The notes under the pieces were generated by a model that was given only the letters and a program-made list of their open reading frames with translations, ran no database searches and was not told the DNA's origin. Position numbers and translations under genes: made by a program. Source: a virus. Taken from it: 23,633 nt of DNA. Where the stretch lies: positions 1 through 23,633 of IMG/VR virus record IMGVR_UViG_3300031730_000020. One strand, written 5' to 3'. Numbering within the stretch: position 1 is the first letter of the stretch; each line of letters starts with the position of its first letter. Below, in pieces: positions 7,741 to 15,879 of the stretch.

Positions 7741-8291
7741 CCTCCGCCGAAATCCAGTGCCGTCAATGCGAGGTCGAAAAGACCTTGGCAGACTTCTTCC
7801 CGAGTTGCAAAACCCAATGTCGCCAATGCCGCGCTGCATATGACGCCCCTTGCCGCGCTAAAAGGTTGGAATATCTCGCCGCATGGCGGAAACTCCATCC
7901 CGAAGCTGCCAGCGAGTGGTATCTGAATAACCGGGAACGCAAAGCAGCCTACAACGCCGCTTGGTACGCGGAGAACAAGGAATCCGAGGCCGCAAGATAC
8001 GCAGAATGGGCCAGAGCCAATTCTGAAAAGAGAATCGCTGCGATGGCGGCGCGAAAAGCGCGCAAACTGAAGGCTACGGTACCCTGGGGGAATGCGAAAT
8101 TGATCGATGACTTCTACACCCTGGCGGCGAAGCTCACAGAAGAAACTGGCATTCGCCATGAAGTTGATCACATCGTCCCTCTGCAGGGGAAGTCGGTTTG
8201 TGGTCTTCATTGGGAGGGCAATCTTCAGGTGCTCACGAAGACGGATAACCTGAAGAAATCGAACAAGATTTGGGAAGGAATGCCGGCATGA
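7737..8291 (+). CDS. Free-standing HNH endonuclease (second copy)
   Basis: A 184-residue HNH protein. The N-terminus carries paired Cys motifs (CRQC at residues 8-11 and again near 27-30), probably a zinc ribbon. A central, helical, Ala/Arg/Glu-rich stretch with repeated aromatic spacing ([20 protein letters not shown]) follows. The catalytic core [10 protein letters not shown] (D144, H145) is followed by [13 protein letters not shown] (H158, N162) and NLKKSNKIW. It starts in an ATGA overlap with portal and ends in an ATGA overlap with the fibre gene, so insertion kept translational coupling. It resembles the third HNH gene at 18454. Probably a mobile homing endonuclease. Confidence 0.9.
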   Translation: MTSAEIQCRQCEVEKTLADFFPSCKTQCRQCRAAYDAPCRAKRLEYLAAWRKLHPEAASEWYLNNRERKAAYNAAWYAENKESEAARYAEWARANSEKRIAAMAARKARKLKATVPWGNAKLIDDFYTLAAKLTEETGIRHEVDHIVPLQGKSVCGLHWEGNLQVLTKTDNLKKSNKIWEGMPA

Positions 8292-9874
8292 AAAGCGAAG
8301 ACATCACGGCAGTCATGCGAGGCGTCGCTACGGTTGTCAAGGAACAGATCGGCGCATTGGCCGCATCGCTTTCCGAACGGTTCAAGCATCTCGAGTCGCA
8401 AATCAATGCAGCACGCGCGATTGCTGAAAAGGCAGAGCGCGGGGTACCGGGCGCGAGCGCCTACGATCTTGCCGTTGCCGCCGGCTACCGGGGCACCGAG
8501 CCGGAATGGATCGCATCTCTGCGCGGCGTCGATGGCGAATCGATTGGCAGCGATGCATTCGAAGAGCGCTTCATAGCGATCGAGCAGCGCCTGCAGGAAG
8601 TTCCGGCGCCGATTTCTGCCGAAGCCATGACGGATATGATCGTCGGCAGAGTCGATCACGTGCTGGGCGAGGCAATCGAGCCCCGGCTGGTCGGTCTCGC
8701 TGAGCGCCTGGTCGTCGTCGAAGAACGCGCGCCGATCGCCGGCGCCCCGGGCGAGCGTGGCGCACCCGGTGAGCGTGGCGAGCCGGGCCCGCACGGTGAG
8801 CCGGGCGAGCGTGGGCTGGACGCCGAGCCCGCCGTCGGCCTGCCGGGCGAGCGCGGCGAACCTGGCCCGCGGGGAGATCCGGGCGAACCCGGGGAGCGCG
8901 GCATCGAAGGCGCGCCCGGCAAGGACGTCGACGAGGCGGCGCTGCAGGCGCGCATCGATGCCGCGGTTGAACTGAGGATCGACGCCGCGGTCGAGAAGGC
9001 GGTCGCCGCGGCCCTGGCTGCGGTCGCGATGCCGAAGGACGGCATCGACGGCAAGGATGGTCTGGACGGCAAGGGCGTCGACGAATTGGAGCTTCAGCGT
9101 CAAGTCGACGCCGCCGTCGACAAGACGCTGACGGCAGCGGTCGCATCGATCCCGGTTCCCAAGGATGGCATCGACGGCAAGGACGGAATCGATGGCGTCG
9201 ATGGAAAGGACGTCGACGATACATTGCTGCAGTCGCGTATCGACGATGCTGCAGCGAAGGCTGCGGCGGTGGCCATTGGCGCGATCCCGGTGCCGAGGGA
9301 CGGTGTCGATGGCAAGGATGGGAAGAACGGCGAAGACGGCCGGGACGCGCTGCAGATCGACGTGCTCGACATGATCGACGAGGAGCGATCCTACCCCCGC
9401 GGCACATTCGCGCGCTGGCGCGGCGGCGTCATCCGTTCCTTCCGCGCGACCGATCCACCCATCGAAGGCGAGCCGATCGAAAAGGCCGGTTGGGCCTGCT
9501 TCGTCGACGGCGTTCACGAGCTCACGCCGGAGGCGGCGGGCGACCAGCGCGGGTTCACGCTGCGCGCGTCTACCACCAGCGGCAAGGTTCGCGAGGCCAA
9601 GATCTGCATGCCGACCCCGATCTATCACGATGTCTGGACGGAGCGCGAGTATGAACTGGGCGACATGGTCACCTACGATGGCTCGATCTGGCATTGCAAG
9701 CGGCCGACGAAAGCGAAGCCCGGCACCCAGACCAGCGAACCGGACTGGACGCTGTGCGTTAAGAGGGGTCGCGCCGGCAAGGATGGTGAGAAGGGCACCA
9801 AGGGCGACCGCGGTACCGACGGCCGCCACGGCCGCGACTTAACGCAGCTCCGATTCGACGGGTCGAAGACCTGA
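8288..9874 (+). CDS. Collagen-like virion fibre protein with carbohydrate-binding-like C-terminus
   Basis: A 528-residue structural protein. Residues 1-45 look helical. About residues 55-80 hold the phage-fibre adaptor motif [23 protein letters not shown] collagen Gly-X-Y block at about 152-213 (GERGEPGP type) is followed by three helical segments rich in Asp/Ala (for example [15 protein letters not shown]), separated by short Gly-Asp-Gly collagen stretches (DGIDGKDG). The C-terminal half has a phage domain starting [12 protein letters not shown], then a CBM5/12-like module (W450, [22 protein letters not shown]), and a last collagen stretch ([13 protein letters not shown]). ATG 8288 with GGGAAGGA upstream is chosen over TTG 8270. 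It probably forms a trimeric fibre; whether on head, neck or tail is not visible. Its place between portal and connector is unusual. Confidence 0.85.
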   Translation: MKSEDITAVMRGVATVVKEQIGALAASLSERFKHLESQINAARAIAEKAERGVPGASAYDLAVAAGYRGTEPEWIASLRGVDGESIGSDAFEERFIAIEQRLQEVPAPISAEAMTDMIVGRVDHVLGEAIEPRLVGLAERLVVVEERAPIAGAPGERGAPGERGEPGPHGEPGERGLDAEPAVGLPGERGEPGPRGDPGEPGERGIEGAPGKDVDEAALQARIDAAVELRIDAAVEKAVAAALAAVAMPKDGIDGKDGLDGKGVDELELQRQVDAAVDKTLTAAVASIPVPKDGIDGKDGIDGVDGKDVDDTLLQSRIDDAAAKAAAVAIGAIPVPRDGVDGKDGKNGEDGRDALQIDVLDMIDEERSYPRGTFARWRGGVIRSFRATDPPIEGEPIEKAGWACFVDGVHELTPEAAGDQRGFTLRASTTSGKVREAKICMPTPIYHDVWTEREYELGDMVTYDGSIWHCKRPTKAKPGTQTSEPDWTLCVKRGRAGKDGEKGTKGDRGTDGRHGRDLTQLRFDGSKT

Positions 9875-9898
9875 GCCAGGCTCGGGGCGGAAGAACGC

Positions 9899-10507
9899 AT
9901 GCAAGCATGGACGGTTCCCCGCATGTGGGACGGAAAGACGGTGGCGGTGCTGGCCAGCGGCCCCAGCATGTCGAAACAGATAGTCGCCGAGATGTTCGCA
10001 TCCGGACTCCCGGCGATCGTCGTCAACAACACTTTCCAACTGGCGCCATGGGCGGACATGCTCTATGCGGCCGACGCCGCCTGGTGGCACGCGCACCCCG
10101 AGGCAGCCCAATTCCAGGGTCTCCGCGTCACGGTGCAGGATGTCCGCGGCACGCTGAAGCTGCGCTGCAGCGGGCCCACTGGCTTCGATCCTCATCCCGG
10201 CGCGGTGCGCTCCGGCGGCCATAGCGGCTACCAAGCGGTCCATATCGCGATACACGCCGGCGCTCGACGGATCCTGCTCTGCGGCTTCGACATGCATGGC
10301 ACTCATTGGCACGGCCTGCATGCGGAGCCGCTACGCAACACTGCGGAGGGCACCTATGGGCGCTGGGTGGAGAATTTCGACGCGTTGCGCGAAGCGGCCG
10401 AGGAGCGCAACATCGCGATCATCAATTGCACCCCGAAAAGCGCATTGACATGCTTCCCGATGTCGAGTCTGGAGAACGCGCTCCGGTCACGGCCAATCAA
10501 CGAATGA
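9899..10507 (+). CDS. Rossmann-like phage protein (DUF115/MptE-like), possible sugar-related function
   Basis: A 202-residue protein of a type seen in many phages near fibre and glycan genes. The N-terminal VAVLASGPSM (G21, P22, S23) resembles the nucleotide-binding loop of DUF115/MptE-like and sialyltransferase-like Rossmann folds. It is followed by PAIVVNNTFQLAPWADMLY and DAAWWHAHP. A second conserved part contains SGGHSGYQAVHIAIHAGARRILLCGFDM and GTHWHG. No reaction can be assigned from sequence. It lies 24 bases after the fibre gene and ahead of two appendage genes, so a role in making or modifying a virion or cell-surface glycan is a reasonable inference. Confidence 0.7.
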   Translation: MQAWTVPRMWDGKTVAVLASGPSMSKQIVAEMFASGLPAIVVNNTFQLAPWADMLYAADAAWWHAHPEAAQFQGLRVTVQDVRGTLKLRCSGPTGFDPHPGAVRSGGHSGYQAVHIAIHAGARRILLCGFDMHGTHWHGLHAEPLRNTAEGTYGRWVENFDALREAAEERNIAIINCTPKSALTCFPMSSLENALRSRPINE

Positions 10508-10519
10508 GGAGTGGCCAAA

Positions 10520-11227
10520 ATGCAGAATATGGTTCCAGTTCAGATGGAGCGCGACACGGCCTGGGTCGAGGTCCCGGTCACGAGCGCCTGGGGCGGCGCC
10601 GGCACGCTGGTCAGCGACCCGACGGATTCGACCTGGCTCACGCTGCGGAGCGTCGGGTCGTTCCCGATCGAATATCGCGTCGGCTCCGGCGATTGGACGA
10701 AGCTCGAGTACCTGAAGTCGATCCGCCTAAACATCAGCTTGGCGTCGACGCAGCTCCGGCTCCGGAAATCAGAATTCGGGGCCGACACGCTGGTCCGCCT
10801 GGAGATCAACAGCCTCATCGATCAGCTCTACGCCGACGGGGCGCCGGTGGACGTCGGCAATCCCAGCGGCGCCCAGTTGGACGCCACCCAGACCTTCACG
10901 AAGGCGCAGACCGTCGCGGTGGTGCCGCTGACGCCGGGCTCGACCGTGACGCCGGACTCATCGGCATCGAACAATTTCAGCCTAGTGGCGGCGCAGGATT
11001 TCACTCTCGCCAATGCGATCAACCCAGTCGGCAGCCGCGGCCTGAACATCGAGATCGTCCAGGATAGCCCCGGTTCGCGCGCTTGCACTTTTGACACCGA
11101 ATATCTGTTTCCGGCCGGCGCCGACAAGGTACTAACCACGACGGCGGCTGCGATCGATTACCTGTCTTGCGTCCGCAATCAGGCTAATACGGCCTGGCTC
11201 TGCACGCTGTTGAAGACCTTCGGCTGA
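10520..11227 (+). CDS. Beta-rich virion appendage protein (putative)
   Basis: A 235-residue protein with no catalytic motif. The N-terminal half (TAWVEVPVTSAWGG through LRKSEFGADTLVRLEINSL) looks like a beta-sandwich. The C-terminal half, starting QTFTKAQTV, has the pattern common in phage tail-fibre and baseplate proteins: VTPDSSASNNFSLV, FTLANAINP, RGLNIEIVQD, then ending in hydrophobic strands. ATG 10520, nine bases after GAGGA (10506-10510), is preferred over GTG 10511, which abuts the same GAGGA. It is placed between the Rossmann protein and a lectin-like protein, so an accessory fibre or decoration role is inferred. Confidence 0.7.
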   Translation: MQNMVPVQMERDTAWVEVPVTSAWGGAGTLVSDPTDSTWLTLRSVGSFPIEYRVGSGDWTKLEYLKSIRLNISLASTQLRLRKSEFGADTLVRLEINSLIDQLYADGAPVDVGNPSGAQLDATQTFTKAQTVAVVPLTPGSTVTPDSSASNNFSLVAAQDFTLANAINPVGSRGLNIEIVQDSPGSRACTFDTEYLFPAGADKVLTTTAAAIDYLSCVRNQANTAWLCTLLKTFG

Positions 11228-11232
11228 CCAGC

Positions 11233-12687
11233 ATGGCCGATTTCAGGCTCATCCAGTCGCACGCATTCCGGTCGGCGGCCGCGGCGATCATCCATGCCGT
11301 CATCCTTCCGCTGACGCCAACGGCCGGGAACACGATCATCCTGACAGTGGTCTCGAATGCCCTCATCGCGACGCCGGTGGGTTACTCATTGGCCTCGAGC
11401 GCGATCAATTCGACCGGCACCTACATTTTCTTCAAGATCGCCGGCGTCAGTGAGTCATCGTCCATTGCGCTGGTGCCGTCGGTCTCGGCGGACGTTGCGG
11501 TGCGGGCCTACGAATTTTCAGGGCTCGCCACGGCATCGGTCTTTGACCAGCAGGCCAGCGCGACGCCTGGATCCGGCACGACGCAGGCCAGCGGCGCCAC
11601 GGCCGCGCTGAGCCAGGCGAACGAGCTCTGCATTGCCGTCTATGGCTATCCGCACGCGTCATATCCAACGATCCCGGTCTCATGGAGCGATTCGTTCCTG
11701 CCTGAAGGCGCGCTGTTCGGCGCCGGCACGGACAAGCCTTGCAACGCCACCGCCATGAAGCGTGTCACGGCTACGACGGCTGTCTCGGCGACGGTCACGG
11801 TACCAACGTCGCAGTCCGGAAACTCGATCTGCCTCGCCACCTTCAAGATGGCCGCCGGCACGACGACGTTCACAGGCAAGCCGGCGAACTACATCGACTC
11901 GCTCCTGCACTTCGAGGCATCGAGCGCGGGAACGGTCGTTACCGACGCGATCCTCGCGGCTTCGATCGCTGGTTCATTCTCCGATCGATGGTTCACCGTC
12001 TCCAACCCGGACGCGCAGACCGCAGGCGCAACGCCGGGCCTGACGATCGAAACCGGTGCCGGATATGCGCAAGACCGAGATCTGCTCGTCGAGGGCATAT
12101 CATTTCCAGCGCCGGCATCGGGAACGCGCGGCCTACGCGCGACGCAATCGGCGGACAACTGCATCCAGCTCGCGGCCGGTCAGGCGGCGGACATCGCGGT
12201 CGGTATGCACTGGCGCTGGCATGGCGCGCAGATCGACAATGGTCCGCGCGACTTCCTGGCACTGAGGTCTGATCCGTCGGGCAACTACCAGTTCGGCCAG
12301 GTCAACGACGGTGCTTCCCCGACAATGCATCTGCATGGGCAGCCAACCGGGGGCACCGGCGTCGGCAATGACATCGCGATTGCCAAGGATCATTGGTACT
12401 GGCTTCAGACCACGCACCAGCCCGGCGGCGGCACGTCAACGCTGAGCGTTTACGACGCGCAGGCCGACTACATATTGGTCGGCACCTCATCGCTCGCGAT
12501 CACCGGTACCGATAGCATCGGCGCGACGACGATCCAGATCGGCCAGCTCAAATACGCCGCCGGCGCCACGCAATGGATGGACTTCGACAACATTACGTTG
12601 TCGCTCGATGGCAGGACGCCTCAGACGCCATCATCGGCAACCGCGGCCGCGCCAATGCGCATCAAGATTTCCAGCGGCATGTTCTAG
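11233..12687 (+). CDS. Lectin-like virion surface protein (putative)
   Basis: A 484-residue Ser/Thr/Ala-rich protein with no catalytic motif. Residues 1 to about 215 form a beta-rich domain typical of phage or secreted adhesins. The C-terminal part from about 220 (YIDSLLHFE) to 465 resembles a concanavalin A/LamG-like jelly roll: IAVGMHWRW, YQFGQVNDG, DHWYWLQTTHQPGGG, STLSVYD, and MDFDNITLSLDG. Such folds often bind sugars. It follows the previous appendage gene after 5 bases and precedes glycosyltransferase-like genes. Probably exposed on the particle; its location is unknown. Confidence 0.72.
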   Translation: MADFRLIQSHAFRSAAAAIIHAVILPLTPTAGNTIILTVVSNALIATPVGYSLASSAINSTGTYIFFKIAGVSESSSIALVPSVSADVAVRAYEFSGLATASVFDQQASATPGSGTTQASGATAALSQANELCIAVYGYPHASYPTIPVSWSDSFLPEGALFGAGTDKPCNATAMKRVTATTAVSATVTVPTSQSGNSICLATFKMAAGTTTFTGKPANYIDSLLHFEASSAGTVVTDAILAASIAGSFSDRWFTVSNPDAQTAGATPGLTIETGAGYAQDRDLLVEGISFPAPASGTRGLRATQSADNCIQLAAGQAADIAVGMHWRWHGAQIDNGPRDFLALRSDPSGNYQFGQVNDGASPTMHLHGQPTGGTGVGNDIAIAKDHWYWLQTTHQPGGGTSTLSVYDAQADYILVGTSSLAITGTDSIGATTIQIGQLKYAAGATQWMDFDNITLSLDGRTPQTPSSATAAAPMRIKISSGMF

Positions 12688-12720
12688 ACGCGACAATCTA
12701 CGAACCAACAGAGGATAGGG

Positions 12721-13503
12721 ATGAATTCCAGGCCGCGCGCGCTTTCACTTCTTCGCAACTCGGAGCACTACCGGGCGACCGCATTCCGCACCGGTCTGCA
12801 GGCCGTCGGATTCGAGGTCGTCACCGAGCTCCGCGATCCGATGCCGGCCGACGTCTTGCTGACCTGGAATCGCAGCGGCGGCAACAATGAGACCGCCCAT
12901 CAGTTCGAAGGCGCCGGCGCGCGCGTCCTGGTTGCGGAGAACGGATATCTCGGGAAGTCCTGGCGCGGCGAGAAGTGGTTCGCGCTCTCGCTCGGGCACC
13001 ACGTCGGCGCCGGCGAGTGGATGCCGGCCGGGCGCGAGCGCTGGGACGCCCTGCAGGTGCCGCTGGCGCCGTGGCGCGAGGGCGGTACCGACGTGCTGGT
13101 GCTCGAGCAGCGCGGCATCGGCGAGCCCGGCATCGCATCACCTCCAGGGTGGGCCGAGCGCATTGCGCACCTGACCGGCGGCCGCATCCGCAAGCACCCC
13201 GGCGCCACCGAGCCGGCCATCTCGCTCGAGGCGGACCTCGTCGGCGTGCGCGAGGTCATCACCTGGCACAGCGCCGGCGCGCTCGCGGCGCTGATGGCGG
13301 GCGTCCCGGTGTTCTACGATTTCCCGCGCTGGATCGGTGCCCAAGCCGCCGTGCCGCTGCGCCTGCGCGGCCAGGTGCCACCGCTGCGCGACGATGCCGC
13401 GCGCCTGGCAATGTTCCGCAGCCTGGCATGGGCGCAATGGGCATTTCCGGAGATCGAACGCGGCGACGCCTTCGCCCACCTCCTGGAGCCCGCGCATGCC
13501 TGA
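12721..13503 (+). CDS. Glycosyltransferase-like phage protein (first paralogue)
   Basis: A 260-residue protein. The C-terminal half has the GT-B/capsule-type signature ITWHSAGALAALMAGVPVF (H183, S184, then GVP at 194-196), in which a nucleotide-sugar-binding helix is followed by the 'G-x-P' turn. It ends with LAWAQW (235-240) and a helical close (EIERGDAFAHLL). This ending is shared with the gene at 14314, so the two look paralogous. GAGG at 12711-12714 gives a good start at ATG 12721. Its last 8 bases overlap the next gene. The exact donor and acceptor cannot be read from the sequence. Confidence 0.68.
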   Translation: MNSRPRALSLLRNSEHYRATAFRTGLQAVGFEVVTELRDPMPADVLLTWNRSGGNNETAHQFEGAGARVLVAENGYLGKSWRGEKWFALSLGHHVGAGEWMPAGRERWDALQVPLAPWREGGTDVLVLEQRGIGEPGIASPPGWAERIAHLTGGRIRKHPGATEPAISLEADLVGVREVITWHSAGALAALMAGVPVFYDFPRWIGAQAAVPLRLRGQVPPLRDDAARLAMFRSLAWAQWAFPEIERGDAFAHLLEPAHA

Positions 13504-14341
13504 GATCCTGTTCACCGGCCGCGGCACATCGGGCAGCTGGGCCATCAGAGGGGCGCAGCTCGGCGGCGCACTGCACGGTAACGTCTGCCCGGCCCCGGAT
13601 CAGATCCCGCCATGTGATCTCGCAATTCTGGTGAAGCGGCCGCCGGCAGGGCTCGTCGACCGCCTGCACGCCGCCAGGGTGCCCATCGTCTGGGACATCG
13701 TCGACGCCTGGCCGCAGCCGCATGGAAACGACTGGGACCGCGCTGCCTGTCTGGCGTGGCTACGGCAGACGGTCGCGGAGATCCGGCCGGCGGCGCTGGT
13801 GGCCGCCACCGAGCAGATGGCCATCGATTGCGAGGAGTTCGGCCTGCCGTTGATCGCCCTGCGCCACCATGCGCGGCCGCAGCAGGAGAGAAACCCGGTC
13901 CGGGAGCGCGTGCGTCGCGTCGGCTACGAAGGCTCGCCTGCCTACCTCGGCCCATGGCGGCCCGAAATGGAGCGCGTTTGCAAGGCGCGGGGCTGGGAAT
14001 TCGTCGTCAATCCGCCGCAGCTGGCCGACCTCGACATCGTCGTCGCGCTGCGGCACGCCACCGGCTACGCCGCGCGGGAATGGAAATCAGGCGTCAAGCT
14101 GGCCAACGCGCAGGGCTCCGGCACGCCCTGCATCCTGAACCGCGCCGCCGGCTACACCGAGACGGCCAGCGGCGCCGAGAAGTGGGCAGACAGCTTCGAC
14201 GAGATGAACGCGGCGCTCGACGCGCTGACCCCTCACAAGGTGCGCGCATCCATGGCCTGCACCCTGAACCGCGCCGCGCCGCTGCTGCCGGCGGTATCCA
14301 ACGAATACGGCACATGGCTGCAACAACTGTCGAAATCCTGA
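13496..14341 (+). CDS. Glycosyltransferase-like protein
   Basis: A 281-residue protein, probably GT-B fold. The N-terminal half has WDIVDAWPQPHGNDWD and a strand-turn AALVAATEQMAIDC that looks like the acceptor domain. The C-terminal half has VGYEGSPAYLGPWRPEM, LDIVVALRH, and a donor-binding motif WKSGVKLANAQGSGTP (W196-P211), as in family GT4/GT1-like phage enzymes. ATG 13496, with GGAG at 13485-13488, is chosen because the upstream extension only covers the preceding gene out of frame. It overlaps its neighbours by 8 and 28 bases, so the three transferase-like genes are translated as a unit. Confidence 0.68.
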   Translation: MPEILFTGRGTSGSWAIRGAQLGGALHGNVCPAPDQIPPCDLAILVKRPPAGLVDRLHAARVPIVWDIVDAWPQPHGNDWDRAACLAWLRQTVAEIRPAALVAATEQMAIDCEEFGLPLIALRHHARPQQERNPVRERVRRVGYEGSPAYLGPWRPEMERVCKARGWEFVVNPPQLADLDIVVALRHATGYAAREWKSGVKLANAQGSGTPCILNRAAGYTETASGAEKWADSFDEMNAALDALTPHKVRASMACTLNRAAPLLPAVSNEYGTWLQQLSKS

Positions 14342-15114
14342 GCGCGCGCCGGCGCTCCTCCACCGCCGCGCCGATGCTCGACGCGATCGAGGCGGCCGCG
14401 CGGGCCGCCGGCGATGAGGTCATCCTCACCGAGACCTACCGCGGCGGCAGCGATTGGCTGGTGCTGTTCGGTGTCGGCGCGGAGGCGCATGCAGCAGCCC
14501 GCGCGGCGCACGTTCCACGTGGAACACACGCGATCCTGTTCGATCTCGGCTACTTCGGCCGACGCAAGGGCCCTGACGGCTTCCTCCGCGTGTCGATCGA
14601 CCGCGATCACCCACAGCATCTGCTGGACCGCGCGCCAGACGACGGCGGCGCGCGCTGGGCAGAGCATGGAATCGCCCTGCGCGATGACGCCGACCCGGCC
14701 GGGCCCATCATCCTGGTCGGGCTCGGCGCGAAGTCGCGGATCTACCTCGAGGCGGAGGACTGGGAACTGGACAAGCTTGCGGAGCTCGAGCGCCGCTTCC
14801 CGGACCGGCGCATCATCCACCGGCCGAAGCCGGGCCAGGAGTTCCGCCGCCTGCGCTGCGATCGCGACGAGACGACGCCGATCGACGATCTGCTCCGCGG
14901 CGCCTCCCTGGTCGTCGCCAGGCATTCGAACGTGGCCGCCGAGGCCGTGGTCGCCGGCGTGCCTTTCGAAGCCGAGGACGGCGCCGCGGCATGGCTTAAC
15001 GGGCGAGAATACAACTTGGCGAACCGGCGCGAGTTCCTGCACCGCCTCGCCTGGTTCCAGTGGCGCGCCGCCGAAGCGCCGCAGGCATGGCAATTTCTGA
15101 AAGGACTGGCATGA
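14314..15114 (+). CDS. Glycosyltransferase-like phage protein (second paralogue)
   Basis: A 266-residue protein sharing its C-terminal plan with the gene at 12721: ARHSNVAAEAVVAGVPFE (H204, S205), then a hydrophobic link, LAWFQW (245-250) and a final WQFLKGL. The middle part has VPRGTHAILFDLGYFGR and PIILVGLGAKS. The start at ATG 14314 lies 28 bases inside the previous gene and has no strong Shine-Dalgarno, which fits coupled translation. Its stop overlaps the methyltransferase ATG. Codons 67-71 (VPRGT) contain a perfect parS-like palindrome. A role in sugar transfer is inferred; substrate unknown. Confidence 0.68.
   Translation: MAATTVEILSARRRSSTAAPMLDAIEAAARAAGDEVILTETYRGGSDWLVLFGVGAEAHAAARAAHVPRGTHAILFDLGYFGRRKGPDGFLRVSIDRDHPQHLLDRAPDDGGARWAEHGIALRDDADPAGPIILVGLGAKSRIYLEAEDWELDKLAELERRFPDRRIIHRPKPGQEFRRLRCDRDETTPIDDLLRGASLVVARHSNVAAEAVVAGVPFEAEDGAAAWLNGREYNLANRREFLHRLAWFQWRAAEAPQAWQFLKGLA
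14512..14525. other. parS-like palindrome GTTCCACGTGGAAC
   Basis: A perfect 14-base palindrome identical to the core of chromosomal parS sites bound by ParB/Spo0J in many bacteria (proteobacterial form TGTTCCACGTGGAACA). With one flanking base on each side the match is 15 of 16 (C instead of the first T). It lies inside the glycosyltransferase-like gene and reads V-P-R-G-T, so it may be chance codon choice. No ParA or ParB gene is in the window. Confidence 0.5.
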
Positions 15115-15653
15115 AAATCAACTTCGGGTGCGGCGCGCGAGTGCTGGACGGGTATTTCAACGTCGACGCCATGCGCGATCCGAACGCGCCGCGCGATCCC
15201 GAGCTGGTCGAGGCGATGCAGTTCGATGGCGCACGCCTCGTCAATCCGCTGCCGCTCGCCGACGGCTGCGCCGACGAGGTGATGGCAATCCACTTCTTCG
15301 AGCACGTGTACAGATGGCAGGCCGATCCGCTCCTGGACGAATGGCGGCGGCTACTACGCGTGGACGGACTGCTCGTCCTGGAGTTGCCCAATCTGTTGAA
15401 ATGCTGCGAGAACATCATCAGCGGCCGCACCGTCGGCGCGGGCAAGCATCCCGATCAGTCCGGCATGTGGGGATGTTTTGGAGATCCGAGACTCGAGTCG
15501 GAGTTCATGTCGCACAAGTGGGGCTGGACCCCACAGACGCTGCGCATGCTCCTCGAGCAGCACGGTTTCCGTGGGGTCGAAGAGCACACGACGGTCTTTC
15601 ACCCGGCCGGCCGTGCGCACCGCGACATGCGCATCATCGCGCGAAGGAGCTGA
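15111..15653 (+). CDS. SAM-dependent methyltransferase
   Basis: A 180-residue class I methyltransferase. Motif I is INFGCGARVLDGYFNVD (G6, C7, G8), giving the SAM-binding loop and acidic residue. Motif DEVMAIHFFEHV is the typical post-loop 'EHV' of small-molecule or sugar methyltransferases, followed by RLLRVDGLLVLELPNL. The short C-terminus contains HKWGWTPQTLRMLLEQHGF, the usual closing helix. AAGGA at 15101-15105 and an ATGA overlap with the preceding transferase-like gene fix the start. Given the neighbours, a sugar or fibre modification is more likely than DNA methylation; no DNA methyltransferase motif is seen. Confidence 0.85.
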   Translation: MKINFGCGARVLDGYFNVDAMRDPNAPRDPELVEAMQFDGARLVNPLPLADGCADEVMAIHFFEHVYRWQADPLLDEWRRLLRVDGLLVLELPNLLKCCENIISGRTVGAGKHPDQSGMWGCFGDPRLESEFMSHKWGWTPQTLRMLLEQHGFRGVEEHTTVFHPAGRAHRDMRIIARRS

Positions 15654-15654
15654 C

Positions 15655-15870
15655 ATGGCCAAACTCCGAGTCTCCGCGGAGGTCCTGCTGCAGGTACTCT
15701 TCCCGGACCGCGATCTGCTCATGCTGCGCGGTGCCCAGTTCGATCTGGCGCGTGGCGTGCTCATACTGGAACTGACCGGCCACGGCGTTCCGGACGTCGA
15801 AGAGATCATCGCCGAGATCAGCATCGAACGCCGTACGACCCGCTTCGTGCCGGCGCTCCGCCGCGGCTGA
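15655..15870 (+). CDS. Small protein of unknown function
   Basis: A 71-residue protein starting two bases after the methyltransferase stop, with AAGGAG at 15644-15649. The sequence contains alternating hydrophobic segments (VLLQVLF, GVLILELTG) and an Ile/Glu-rich strand (EEIIAEISIERRTTRF), as expected for a compact alpha/beta protein. No motif is recognised. It is kept as a gene because of the strong ribosome-binding site, the tight spacing and its place in a co-directional operon. Confidence 0.65.
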   Translation: MAKLRVSAEVLLQVLFPDRDLLMLRGAQFDLARGVLILELTGHGVPDVEEIIAEISIERRTTRFVPALRRG

Positions 15871-15879
15871 GGGTAAACG

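Noticed and set aside
8741-9350. Repeated DNA in the collagen region considered as a CRISPR or direct-repeat array
   Set aside because: The repeats are imperfect, in frame and explained by Gly-X-Y and Asp/Ala-rich protein repeats.
8225-9829. Antisense open frame of 534 codons opposite the fibre gene
   Set aside because: The repeated Gly/Asp codons on the + strand keep the reverse frame open; the product is low-complexity and runs across two + strand genes.
13756-14313. Upstream in-frame extension of the gene at 14314
   Set aside because: It lies wholly inside the preceding transferase-like gene and is Arg/Ala-rich shadow sequence; ATG 14314 is the sensible start.
15111-15653. Methyltransferase considered as a DNA methylase protecting phage DNA
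   Set aside because: It lacks DNA methyltransferase catalytic motifs such as DPPY/NPPY and sits among glycan genes.
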